A stretch of 64,000 bases of DNA, taken from positions 462,185 to 526,184 of the forward strand of contig MNCI01011044.1 of the NCBI GenBank assembly GCA_015680685.1, written 5' to 3'. Under the pieces are notes generated by a model. It was not told where the DNA came from. It saw only the letters and a program-made list of their open reading frames with translations, and searched no databases. The stretch is from Gnetum montanum. Lineage: Eukaryota; Streptophyta; Gnetopsida; Gnetales; Gnetaceae. Made by a program: the position numbers and the translations under genes. Numbering within the stretch: the first letter of the stretch is position 1; every line of letters begins with the position of its first letter. Positions 1 to 11,570 of this stretch are shown piece after piece.

Positions 1-901
1 ATTCTAATCAGACAAGGTGGGAGAATAAAACCGTTTAAGTTCCAATTTGAGGGAGAATTCAAAGCAGAGGGAATTAGAAAAGGAAAAAAAATTAAGAACT
101 TCAATCTAAGCCATGGAAAAATAGATTAATTGAAAAAATAAAAGTAAAAATATTGACTTGAAGTGAAAATACAAAGTAGTGGGGAACAAAAACATTATCA
201 AAATATCTAACTTCCTGGAATCTTAAGAGCCCCTCAGGTTTCATTAAGGATACAGATCCTGCCTGTTTACACCCCTGTAAACGTATTCATTAATATGAGC
301 TCTGAGGTTTAAATGCAAGTGTGAATTTGGCATTGTATTAAGGTTTTAAAGTATTTTAGACTTTTATATAGAATCTGTTAAATGATAGGTCATTATTGAT
401 ACGTGTATGTCTTTATTTATGTATATATCTATAAATATTATTGAGATAAAATGCATGGGTGATTCAAAATTTATGACCAATGGTATGTAGTACATATAGC
501 AGTAGAGATAAAGATCATATTTGCTTCCAATGTCCTGTTTTAAACATAAGATATTATAGTTATAGATTTATTGTAAATGTTAAAAGACCAATATTTCAAA
601 ACTTAGGTAATAATTTGGAAAAGTTTAACAAGGACCAAGTAAAATTTTTATTTCACTTACAATTTCAATATTATGACTTAAACGTCTGCTGTAAACCTGT
701 CCTTTAAAATTTTCAGTAATAGTAACTTTATCTATTTTAGATGGTAATTATCCCTCTCCAAAGCTCTTACCACGATGTTAAAGACATCGGATAGTGCTAA
801 ACACCGGTTACGAAACCACTGTAGATATACAGATCATGTTCCAGATTTCCCGAATCAAGTATTTCAAAAACGTACCCAATCAGTGAAGTTTGCCCCATTC
901 T

Positions 902-963
902 TGTCGGTCACTGGTATTGAAAGGGATCGATCTGTCGGTCACCGGTATTGAAAGGGATCGATG
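902..963. repeat. 31-bp tandem duplication (2 copies)
   Basis: Two adjacent 31-bp units begin tgtcggtcac at 902 and 933 and differ at one position in the overlapping core (t/c in cactgg/caccgg). The unit contains GGGATCGAT and is notably GC-richer than the flanks. No function is evident. Confidence 0.85.
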
Positions 964-1375
964 CTGGAAATATTTGGGTATGAACCAATAATATTTAGGG
1001 TTCACTATATGTTGGTGATCTGGATTTTGAACGTGGCGATACCATTCTCGTCCAACCTCAAAAAAGAAACGTGGAATAATCAAACCAACGAAAATTCAAG
1101 TCAACAAAGCTTCATTTCATGTCAAGCCAACGTGGCAAGCTATCATGTCAGTCTGATCATCTACAATGGTAACATGAAAATGAAAACTTCCACAAACAAG
1201 GGCTCTTGCCCTCTCACCTTACTAGTGTGGCAGGGGTTATCAATCTAATTCTCTCCAATACTGGAGTAGTTTTGTTGAGAGACTTTCCTATCTCAGCTTG
1301 TTGGGCTGTCATTTTGAATTCCTTTAACCAAAACATGCTAATAACATTTATACGTTATTGTCTTCATAGCTTATT

Positions 1376-1641
1376 TGTCATATTTTTGATGGGATGCTAG
1401 TCAAAGAAAGCAACCACCATCCCTTACTATTTCAAAACAATCATGAACAAACTATAATATTTTAGAAACGGTAACAAATTCTCATGATGGTGTGTTACTA
1501 TCTTAGTGGCTTATCTTTCATATTCTTGATGAGGTGCTAATCAAAGGAAGGTGTCTAAATCTCAAAATTGCTTGCTATTTTTTTTAAAAAAAACATGAAC
1601 AAACCATAGCATTTCAAAAGTTAGAACAAATTTTCATGAAG
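1376..1641. repeat. Diverged direct repeat, period about 138 bp
   Basis: 1376-1492 and 1515-1641 share an ordered series of blocks: catattyttgatg, tgctartcaaag, aacatgaacaaac and acaaattytcatga. This indicates an old tandem duplication with small indels and a poly(T)/poly(A) insertion in the second copy. No coding potential is apparent. Confidence 0.6.
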
Positions 1642-3516
1642 ACTTCTTTGCTTAGTAGTAAAGTAGTTTTCAAGTCATAAAAAGTTTTGAGGTTCAAATT
1701 TAAATTAAAGAAAATTTAGCTGAAGGTTGTTTTTATAAAACAATGGACATGTTTTAAATTTCCATCTTATTCTATTTTTTTAGGACAAGGCTAGAATGAT
1801 GATGAGGTTTGATAGACTTTTATTTTCTATTCTTTTTTGAAGAATATTATTTTAATGCTTCATTTTTGGTTAATTCTTTCCAAAAACCAAAAATCTTATT
1901 AAAATACACCAACAATACATTAACATCAAAGACACCTTCCTTCATAAATAAAAGAACTAGATATAAAATATAGTACATCATGATTTCAATTTACCAATAA
2001 AAGAAATGAGAAAAAGAAAAGGTTCAATGATTTTGGAGGTGCCAATACTAATTTTTATCCTTGCAATGAATCCTATAAAACCTCCTCTCTAAGGTAGGAA
2101 AAAGATCAAGCATTGCCCTTTATCAAAAAGTGTCCTTTTAGGTTTTCACTTATAATAAGGGACTTCCTATAAATTAAAATAATCTAAAAAGTAATTTGAA
2201 TCACAAATGATACAATTAAGGAATAATACAATAAGCATCCTTCCATACACATAAGGAAGAAAATATAAAATTGATATTATTAGAGTACTTTCTTCTCTAA
2301 CCATGAACTTGAAATAAAAAGATTATATAAGGATTCAAATTTATCTTGAAAAGGCAAAAGAACTTTATTTCATTTTAGAACATTTTTAAGAGAAAAGAAA
2401 TTTTAAAGCTTTTTTTATAAGAAATTTTTATTATCAATTTTTTAGCCAAAAGTTTCATGTAAGTCTTTTATCTTGTACTTTTCTTCAACCACTAAGATTT
2501 AAACGAGTGATTTTTGTCTTTTATTTTTTCCATATTTCTCAATGTGGAGAAGCTTTCCTTATTTTGCATTTTTAATAGATAATATTTCCCAAGAGTGGCC
2601 AATGCTTTGAGTAACATCATCCTTCAAAAAATAACTAATGGAAAATTTAAGGATGAAAAACTTGAAAATAAACCTATTTTACAACTACAACAATGGTTGT
2701 GCTAGTAACCATCATATTCCAATTTCAAATAGTTTTCCTCATTTTCAAATAGTATGGTTTTGTAATTAAGGTTATAATTATTATTAAATTATTTTAAATA
2801 AAAGGTTATGTTATAATTACAAGCATACCCCTTAATGAAACCAATTAGGATTTGATTTGAGCTATTTATGCCAATAATGTAGAGGTGATGTGAAAATGAA
2901 ATTGCATAGCTATTGATCATGACTAATGAAAGCTAGATAAAATTAAATAAGAAAAGACTTAATCATTCCTTTTGGATAGGTCTTCATCTAACCAAGGTAG
3001 TAGTATTAGATTGCCTCTAAGGAATAGGTGATAAAGAAGATAACACTAAAACATTTAGAACATGATCCACAAATACTAATTCATTCCTAACTTTTGCACT
3101 ACTTAAGTTTCTTTTTTTGTTTGTTCTTTTTTGCATTTCTTTTATTATATTGCATGTATAATGTTGAATGTAGCATATATTTAAATTTGTTATGGCATCC
3201 AAAAATGAGATGCCAGAAGTGATATTTGAAAAAATTATACTCTAGGAGATCAAGAAATAAAAAATAAACAATATTAATGTAAGAAAGGTATCAAAAAGGT
3301 GAAGTAACTAAACATGGATAATACACATTCTCTTTCAATGGCCTTTCTTATTAAAACATGTCTCAACTTATAGTTAAACCTTCACAAGGATGATATTAAT
3401 AGGTATCAAGATTGAAAATATCTTTACAAAGTGCATTTGATTCACATTGTAGAACTTAAACTTAAAGGAGCCAAAGAAATATGAGTACCTTTGAGAGTAG
3501 GTGAAGTCATGAAAAA

Positions 3517-4221
3517 AATTCATTGTCTTTCTTAGATGTTAACATAGTAAGAAAAGAGACTTACATTTTTCTCCTTAATGATTAGAGCTGTCAACATTTG
3601 TAATATAACTTCTTAGACTAGTCATTTGAATACCATCTTTAAACTCAATGAATTTGGTAAAAAGACTATCACCAAAGCAAGGAAAAAATTGATTCATTCA
3701 TAGTTAAATAAAGTAGATGTTCCTTCTAGTATAAATATGGTCTTAAAAATTTAGATAATAATAATTCTCTTTCAAATAAAAAACTACATCAAAGGTATTT
3801 ATGAGAAAACAGCTAGAGTTTTAAAAATGAATGATGTTCTTATAGTCTTTAAATCATATAAAAGATCTTTAATTTTTCATAGTTGTAAAGATAAAAAATA
3901 TTCTAAATAATAGTGGTGTTTATAAAACCTCTTATATATGTGGTAAATATTATATTGGTGAAGCTGATAGACCTTTTTTGATTAGATTGAAAGAGCTCTT
4001 GAAAGACATACAATGTAATAGATCTTTAAAATTACCTTTTTTAGAACACATAGAAAATGATAACTCCTTTAGAAATCATAAGTGGTTAATAGATAATAGT
4101 GAATTTGTTTTACATAATGGATAACTTTATAGATAGAAACATTAAAGAAACATTTGAAATTAAAAATCATTTTAATAATGCTAATCAAGATCAAGACTAT
4201 TTTACCTACTTAGTGTGGTAG
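3517..4221 (+). mobile_element. Penelope-like retroelement, 3' fragment (RT end + GIY-YIG endonuclease)
   Basis: Penelope-like elements encode a reverse transcriptase followed by a GIY-YIG nuclease. Here 3517-3560 encodes SLSFLDVNIVRKE, resembling the LPFLDV segment near the end of the Penelope RT. 3773-3907 encodes a linker including NDVLIVFKSYKRSLIF, matching the family's pre-nuclease VVFK..R.L region. After a one-base frame change, 3909-4121 encodes NSGVYKTSYICGKYYIGEAD, i.e. GVY, a CxCG-like segment and YIGE, then a RLKELL..I helix and LEHIEND, the usual GIY-YIG order. After a stop and another frame change, 4123-4218 ends ..NNANQDQDYFTYLVW, like the family's C-terminal NR.DG..LS..W ending, with TAG at 4219. 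At least two frameshifts and several stops make it inactive. Conifer 'Dryad' elements are the closest type I know of; that assignment is inferred. Confidence 0.85.
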
Positions 4222-4402
4222 CCTATTTTAACATAAATTAATAAATTTAGAGATATTTTAAAATCCTACTTAATTTAATTTTTTTCTCTCCATAATTGTT
4301 TTCCTTTTCCTTTTCCTTTCTAAATAGTATGTAGTATGCTCTATGGTTAATTACAAACTCATTGTCTTATATGTTAGAAGTTATGAGTTCAATTATCATT
4401 AT
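4222..4402. other. Spacer between Penelope fragment and element A
   Basis: Short AT-rich spacer. It may include the 3' UTR of the Penelope-like element. The last five bases (4398-4402, ATTAT) form the left target-site duplication of element A. Nothing else was recognised. Confidence 0.5.
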
Positions 4403-5173
4403 TGATGAATCACAAGTGGGTTATGTCGACAAGCATGCATTGATGTGTTGATGTAGCATCTACCTATGCATATATAAATGCACATATACACTGCATTTAT
4501 GCCATCGATTAGTCAATAGCTTAGCTAAGTTCTTGCAGTTTCTTCCCACCAAAGTTAAAATGATTTCTAAGTGCCTATAGTAGGAGTCAAGGATAGTATG
4601 GATCATTATTCAAGCACCAATGTACCTAGACACATTAATGTGATGACAATAAAGACAAGATTTCTAATCTACCATGCAACATTTGGAAATAGATTAATGT
4701 TTACTTTTATGAAATTTACCATTCTTGTATGTTACTTCCATTTTCTTAATTAATTATTGCACTTAATTAATAGACATAAGTATGAACACCTTGAGCACAG
4801 AGTTAACACTTGGTAATCCTAGTAATACTATTACTTCGTAACCCAATAGTGTTGTAATGCATTTAGGATGTGTGCGGAAAGTGGGATTAGATACTTATGT
4901 TAGGAAGTAGGCTAGAACAATAAATAATTACTTAGATCCATGCTTGGGATAATTAGATAAAAATATATAATTAATAAAAATCATGTTCCTTGGCTCCACT
5001 TAACCGTTCCCTTGCACTTACACAAGTGTAGCTAGGAAGACAACGATCACACCTATAGATTACTATCTTTACTATTGGAATTTTCAGAACTAAAGTCCAT
5101 GAAATTTCACTAGATCACTAGTGAACACTTCTAATTTCTATTGTTGGATGTAGGCACTACTCATTTCTAATCA
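4403..5173 (+). repeat. Element A 5' LTR
   Basis: It starts TGATGAAT and ends CTAATCA directly before the primer-binding site. It is homologous along its length to 16540-17341: both contain the gatgtagcatct block, the TTAGTCAATAG block, TTTCTTCCCACCAAAG and the CTTAATTAATTATT block. The TATA-like TATATAAA at 4471-4478 is the probable U3 promoter. Confidence 0.88.
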
Positions 5174-5174
5174 C

Positions 5175-5192
5175 TGGCAGCACTGCTAGGGA
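5175..5192 (+). other. Element A primer-binding site (degenerate)
   Basis: TGGCAGCACTGCTAGGGA begins one base after the 5' LTR. It resembles TGGCGCCGTTGCCGGGGA, the tRNA-complementary site I associate with Athila-type elements, with several substitutions. The equivalent sites in the B and C elements occupy the same position. Confidence 0.7.
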
Positions 5193-5649
5193 CTTTAGTT
5201 AATTAATTGTGATACCTAGAAGAGATAGTAAAATTATTCACAAATGTTTTAAAAGGAACTTAACACTAACATCATTAAAAATAAAGAAAATAATAAAAAC
5301 ACACTTTTTTCTCAGATGCTAATATTGCTTCATCTTGCAAGGAAGAGTCTCCACCATTTTTCATAGGAGAATCCAATTAGGAAAGGTAGGAAGGCCACAA
5401 GAATCCCATGCCTTAACAATTCAAGGTGCTCTATACACATCTAGATGCCTACACACTAGACTTCACCTTCATCCTACACTAAGATGAGCAGCTATGGTGT
5501 AGGGACATGTAAGGTATCATTATGTTGCCTCTCAACTAATATGTTCCTACACTATTTTTGAACAATCTTATTAGACTAGGCATTACAGTACTGAATGTAG
5601 AGTAAAAGGTACAATATCATGCTTATCGAAATTATCATCCGATAGAAGC

Positions 5650-7790
5650 ATAGAAAAAAAACGATTGGCAAATGGAAATGTAATATGAGGCCTCAAAAGG
5701 AAAATGGTTTCCTACACACTTTTCCTTGCAAACACACAAAGAAGCCAAAAACTTATTTTTGGGGACATCTTAATACATTGATTCTTCTTCTTTCTTTGAT
5801 GAGGAGAACCTTAACTATAATCTACAGTCCGTTATGGACAATCCTAGTTTTGGGAAGAATGGATCCCAAGATCAAGGGGCCTTGAAAAGGGATAGCCAAT
5901 GCAAGAACAAGGACAAGCACCAAGAAAATAAAAAACATGGTTAATGGGGTAGGGAGTAAAGAGGAGGAAGTAGTAGAAACTACTCTAGTGGTAGCTCCTC
6001 TTCCTCTTCTCTTTCTTCATCCTCATAATCTTCCTTCTCCAAGCCCAATCAAATTTGCAAAGGTGATAACAACCATGATGGAGGTAAATGGTGGGATAGT
6101 GATGATGATAGATCCCACCATAATGATAAAGACCATGGGCATGAGCAACAAGGAGATTATCGAAATAGAGAATAGAGGAACATTAGGACTTTTCATAGGC
6201 ATCATGGCCATGATAGGGATCATTGAGATTGCTATGACTATGATGAGCCCCTATTGTAAACTAGAAACATGATGAACATTGCAGAGGCTATAAGGATACT
6301 AACTAGGCATGTGAACGATAGTCAAATCAAATAGTTGAAGATCAATAATAAAGCCAAGTTTGAAGGGGGATATAATTTGAATTTATAAAATCATTTGAAA
6401 GCCTTTTGTGATGCTTGTGCCTTGCAAAATATAGAAAATAAATGGAAAAACTTGAAACTATTCCCATAGACACTCATCAAAGAGGCTAAAAGTTTGTCCT
6501 AGTCCTTGGAACTAGAATCCATCTGGAGGTGGAGTACAATGCTTATACTACTGAATGAAAAGTATTAGAATTACTCTAGAGTGTCTAACTTTAGAAGGTA
6601 AATCCAAGGATGGAAATAGATTACTCATGAATCCTTTGATGCAACCATGGATAGGTACTACTTGTTGCACAAATGTCCAAGCCATGAATATTCTCAAAGG
6701 GATCAATTGTGCCACATCATAGATGGGCTTCAAACTAAAACAAGGAGGACTCTTGAGGTCTATGTCCAAGGGAGACTTTTAGAGCTAAGGGCCCATTAGA
6801 CCCAAAGGCTCATCAAGTAGGTAGCTAAGAAAGAGTGTGATCTGAAAAAATGAGAAAGTATAGAGGAATATAATAAGAACCTTTCCCTTCACAAAAGGAG
6901 GGTCCTTTTCTATGACAATGAGGAGGAGACACCACTCGATCAAGTTCTGAAAAGGAAAACCTAGCCAATACAAAAATCTATCTCTAAAATATAGAATAAA
7001 GTTAATAAAATGTGGGAGTTGTTAAATGAAAATTTATAAATGGCTCAAAATATTACAAAAAAGAGTGGAGATTAAGGAGGTAATGGTCATGAATAAATAA
7101 AGAAAAGGAGGCTAAATGTGACCATTATAAGGCTAAGGGAAAAGTTGAAATAGTTGAGGAGATTGTAGATTCTGAGTTAGACAATGACAAGTATGACATA
7201 CGCTAGTATTAAAATCCTAACACATGTTTCCCTATTGTGTCACACTTATAGGAATCTAGAGTGTATGCTTTCAATTATAAATTGCCAAAACAATAAGCAC
7301 CTATGAGGTTGCCTTATCTACAAGACGACTACTGACAACAGTTCCATCATCAAACTTATTATCCTAGTGGAGTGTTTCCTTCACCTCTTGAGCAATATCA
7401 GCATTGGCAACATTCAAAATCATGGGGGATGCCACATTCAAGATAACAATACCCTTACCATAACCTAATCCTTATGGGTACTATGTTCAGTAACCCATTT
7501 CTTCATGTGACTCTTCTAATCATGTTTCCTTCTAATTCCTGTACTATCCTCTTGAATATTACAAAGCACCATCATCAAGAGGGTAGTTTTCATTTTCTTA
7601 CATTTCTCATTATTATTCTTCCACTTCTACATATCCACCTACAATCCCTCTTTCACTTGCTTCATCCATACAGTGGGAGATTCTAGCACAGGCATAACAA
7701 AGAAACACCATGAGGACTATGAACTTATAGCTAACACCTCAGTCAAGTGGTTCTAATGCTAATCCTTGTAAAATATTATTTCATAGAACC
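5650..7790 (+). pseudogene. Element A gag remnant
   Basis: Gag is the capsid precursor of the retrotransposon particle. The recognisable core starts near 6270 (NIAEAIRILTRHVND) and includes FEGGYNLNL then HLKAFCDACALQNIENKWK (about 6355-6450) and the LKLFP segment. The same block occurs in B1 (19838 onward) and C (61815-61680, minus), which identifies it as the Ty3 gag domain. The preceding 5940-6260 encodes an Asp/His/Arg-rich low-complexity stretch in one frame. A Gln/Pro/Tyr-rich tail follows near 7300-7700. Many stops and frame changes interrupt it. The original start codon cannot be placed. Confidence 0.75.
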
Positions 7791-7959
7791 AATAGCCCCA
7801 CAAAGCTATCAAAAACACCTATGTTTGTGAACCCTACTCCTACCTCCTTTGCAATGCCTATTGAACCTCCTTCAAACCAAAACACTACCCAGTAGTACAC
7901 CATCATGCCAACCCATGTGGTCACTAATTGGATTAAGGTCAACCATCTTCCAAGGATGA

Positions 7960-8400
7960 GATCTAATCCTTGAAGTCTCCTTATTTATTAGTATATTGTC
8001 AAAAATGAACCTTCCAAAGATTTTCTGGACATATGTTCTACTGTTAACTTCATCTCACAAGAAATATACAAAGCTTGGAACCCACCTCCATTAATGAAAG
8101 AAATATAAGGTTAGAACTAGAAGGCCAATACATCATTGTTTCTTTGAAATTTTTTGAGGACATTGTGACCACCATTTATGGATGATCATATCCTACTTAT
8201 TTCCTAGTTATTCATGTGAAGATTGCTAAGGGAAACTTCCCTATTATCATGGGAAGATCATGGCTAACTACAATTGATGCATAGTTGGGGATTTGAGATA
8301 TCTCCTTGAAACTTTCCAAGGAGAATGAATTCAAAAATATTGATAAAAATCATGTTTCATGCATCACATATAGTAACATAGGGTGCTAGTGTGTGCAAAG
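7960..8400 (+). pseudogene. Element A protease remnant
   Basis: Retroviral-type aspartic protease, which would process Gag-Pol. It aligns with the clearer copy in element C: SQEIYKAWNPPPLMKE corresponds to SHQMYKAWNLPPLKKS, and a later G+(S/V)WL-like segment near 8250-8270 corresponds to MIMGRVWL. The DSGS-type active site is degraded (DICS in the best frame). It needs at least two frame changes. Confidence 0.65.
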
Positions 8401-8929
8401 AATATGGACTATAAAGAGCAAATCCCTTAAAGCATGCAGTTAGTGTGTTGATGTCATTGAAATTCAAAGGTGTCTGTATGTAGTAGCCAATAAATAGAAG
8501 GGAACCCAATGGCTAATAATAGAAATAGAGGCTTAATCATTAATATGCATGGAACCAACCAAGATTCTCATGAGCTCTTATATGGAGAGCATGGATCAAC
8601 TAGATTAGATTCATCATCAACTCTATAATGAATGTAGAGAAATCAATGGGGGAGAGCTGGAGATCCTTGAGACCTTCAAGTAGAAGCCACTTCAACTGAA
8701 GGCTTTACCAGAAGGCATGGAGTATGTCTTCTTAAATAATGGTTAGCTAATCATCATCAATGTCACACTTGCTTATGAACAAAGAAATAAGCTATAGGAT
8801 GTTATGAAAAAATGGCTAACAACCTTTACCTAGTTATATCATGAGCTTACTAGAATTGATCCAAGGATATGAAAACATAGTATCTACATAGACTCCTCCA
8901 TCAAACTAAAAGGGTAGTTGTAGAGATTC

Positions 8930-9760
8930 TTGAATCCTAAGCTCAAGTAGATTTTCAAGAAGGATATTGAACAACTCCTCAAGGTAGGGTTCATTTATCC
9001 CATTGTGGGTAGTGAGTGGATTAGTCCACTTGTTATAGTGCCAAAGAAAGGAGGGAATTGGATGGTCTATATTGATTTTATGCTATTAAACATGGTAACA
9101 TAAAACAATTACTATGTAGAGTAGGTGTTGGATACAATAGTGGGGCATTAATATTACAAATTTTGGGCTAGTTATAGTGACTATAAATAAATCCATATTG
9201 CAATGGAGGACCAAGAAAAAAAACATTCATAAGTCCTTTGGGGATTTTGGCATATAGGAAGATGCCCTTTGGCTTGTGCAATGCTCCTCCTAATTTCCAA
9301 TGTTTGGTCCTTAACATCTTCCAATAGTAAATAAATTGTAGGGTGGAAGTCTTGATGGATGACTTCTCCACTTATGAGGCTACTTTTGAGCAAGCCTTGG
9401 ATTGTCTAAAGTAAGTGCTCAAAAGATGTGTGGAGACCAACCTAAAGATCAATTGGAAAAAAAGTCATCTAATTGTCTAATAAGGCATTATGTTAGGGAA
9501 TTGTATTTGAACAAAATGGATTGAGATAGACCTAAAAAAAGTAAGGGTTATCTACAGAATTACCAAGTAACTAGAGACTATAAAATATGTGCAATCATTC
9601 CTTGGAGATACTAGTTACTATAGGTGGTTCATCAAAAATTTCTTAACGATTGCTAAGGCATTGGTGGAGATGACAAAGAAAGATGTACTACTCTTTTGGA
9701 AAAAGGAATGTAGGCATGCATTTCAGCACCTTAAGCAGAAGCTTGTAGAAAATTCCATTC
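8930..9760 (+). pseudogene. Element A reverse transcriptase remnant
   Basis: RNA-dependent DNA polymerase of the pol polyprotein. Visible in order: NPKLK at the start, IEQLLKVGFIYPIV, SEWISPLVIVPKKGG, a DF.LLN segment (the usual IDFR.LN), MPFGLCNAPPNFQ (about 9265-9300) and the catalytic box as VEVLMDDF (about 9342-9365, YMDD changed to LMDD). The connection region follows with VQSFLGDTSYYRWFIKNF (about 9590-9645). In-frame stops and at least one frameshift near 9215 inactivate it. The motif order is diagnostic of Ty3/gypsy. Confidence 0.85.
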
Positions 9761-9769
9761 TATGATCAC

Positions 9770-10155
9770 CTAACTAGTCTAGACCATTCCATATCATGAC
9801 AAATGCATCCAACAGTGCCTTAGGGGCTACGCTTAAATAGTTGGATGATTAGAAACATCCATATTACATCCATTGTGCAAGAAAGAGCATTGTGGGTGAT
9901 AGCTTAATTACATCATCATGAAAAAAGAATTCATAATAGTGATGTATGTTCTAGAGAGATACAGACACTATGTGCTTGGATATAAAGTGTTTATAGACAT
10001 TTACCATAGTGATACTATGTTCCTTATGAATAAACAAATGGTTATTCACCGTGTCATATGGTAGCTAGTGTTATTACAAGAATTTGATCTAACGATGATG
10101 GATAGAAAGGAGACTAAGAATGTGATGATTGATAACGTATCTTGGTTATGATGTG
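9770..10155 (+). pseudogene. Element A RNase H remnant
   Basis: RNase H domain that degrades the RNA strand during reverse transcription. The sequence shows RPFHIMTNASNSALGA (the usual FxxxTDASxxALGA, with D changed to N), the HPYYIHCARKS segment, then LERYRHYVLGYKVFI and the closing ETKNVMIDNVSWL (usual KGTxNVVADxLSRL). Stops occur between segments. Confidence 0.8.
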
Positions 10156-10159
10156 AAAA

Positions 10160-11570
10160 CAAGAAGGAAGAGAACCCACTATTAGACTAGTTTTCTAACA
10201 AACTCATCTTTGCTGGTGTTGTTACTAAAGAAGACCCTAAAGAAATCAATTGGGGCAAGGACATCCTTTTCTATGTACTCACTCAAGAGATGCCTTAGGG
10301 GTGGGACCACAAAAATAAATAATAGTTTCTTCACTAAGCTAAAAAATTTATGGAGATCAATGATAACCTTTACAAGGTTTGCACAAATGACTTGATACAA
10401 TGGTATGTCCTTGATGTAGATCAACTTCTGTTCTCCAAGATGCACATGAGGACCCTTATGGGGGACACTATGTAGAGAGGAAAATAATCATTATGATCCT
10501 CATGCTAGGGTACTATTAGCCTACACTCTTTAGGAATGTGCATCACTTTGTCTACTCTTATGATAGATGCCAACATGATGGGGAGATGACTACTTGTATG
10601 AAAGGTTCCTAGCAATGGATCCAACCATTGGAGCCTTTCAATCTATGAGGAATTGACTTTATGAGACCTATTAAACCAATGTATGATAAAAAGTCCTATA
10701 TAATTGTAGCTATTGACTATTATATGAAATGAACTGAAGTTGTTGCTATCATCCATTATAGATCATTTACGATGGCCTAATTTGTACAACCATATTTTCT
10801 AAATAGGTTTGATGTTCCAACGGAACTTATTTCTAATAATGGTACAAATTTCATGGGCATCAATTTTTGAAAATTCATGTAACGCTTAGGATTGAGCATA
10901 AATTAACAAATTCATACCACCCTTAAGAAAATGGTCAAGTTAAGATTACTAACAAGGAGATCATGAAAATACTAATGTGAAGAGTTAGTAAATATAGGAG
11001 GGACTAGCACTCTAAAATTAATAATGCCATTTTAGCTTATCATTCAACATGGAAAATTCCTATAGGATACTCTTCCTATGAGCTTTTGTATGAAAAGCTC
11101 CCAAAACTTTCTATCCAAGCATTTTTCTATATACTTTTAACTACATGTGACATAGAATTGGACCTAAGCCTAGCAGAAAAAGAAAGATCAATGAGCCTCA
11201 ACATGCTAGATGAGAACCAATTAGTAGTCATGTCATCAAAAAAAGTGCACAAGGCATAAAATAAATAATGACATGACCTTAGGATTAGAAAATTTAAGTT
11301 TTAGCTAGGTGCAAAGATGCTCTACTAGAATCCCATGCATGTTCCTCAATGAACAAAATTTCAAACACTATGGGAGGGACCTTAGATTATCAGTGAAATC
11401 TTTTTTTTTTGGATCATTTTGATCTACCACCTTAACATCCTAAATAAAAATTTATTAGTTAACACTCATCAAATAAAGCCTTTCTATGAAAAACAAGTAA
11501 CTAGTAGATACAATGCTTCAATAGATGGCCAAGCATGCGTAATCTTTTAGATCTCCCGTTTCCAACTTAG
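10160..11570 (+). pseudogene. Element A integrase remnant with two catalytic residues changed
   Basis: Integrase would insert the cDNA into the genome. The core begins about 10650 with IDFMRPI and YIIVAIDYYM, followed by PTELISNNGTNF and NGQVKITNKEI. In intact relatives the second catalytic Asp lies in DNGT and the Glu in NGQVE; here they read NNGT and NGQVK, both explainable by a single G-to-A change. The zinc-binding N-terminal region (about 10440-10640) is poorly preserved. The C-terminal part ends with LSHGEDGHPF near 11565, a segment also found at the end of pol in C and B. Confidence 0.8.

Larger units (their letters stand above)
1..3516. other. AT-rich intergenic DNA, no gene seen
   Basis: No reading frame here looks like a known protein and no retroelement domain was recognised. 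The part around 760-1260 is less AT-rich than its surroundings and contains a 31-bp tandem duplication. A diverged direct repeat lies at 1376-1641. The remainder is A/T-rich with many homopolymer runs. Upstream pieces of the Penelope-like element at 3517 may extend back into 3300-3516, but no reverse transcriptase motif there was convincing. Confidence 0.6.

Noticed and set aside
5937-6272. 111-codon open frame with many Met/Ile residues
   Set aside because: It is an alternate frame of the gag Asp/His-rich low-complexity stretch; the gag-like frame continues into the FEGGY core.
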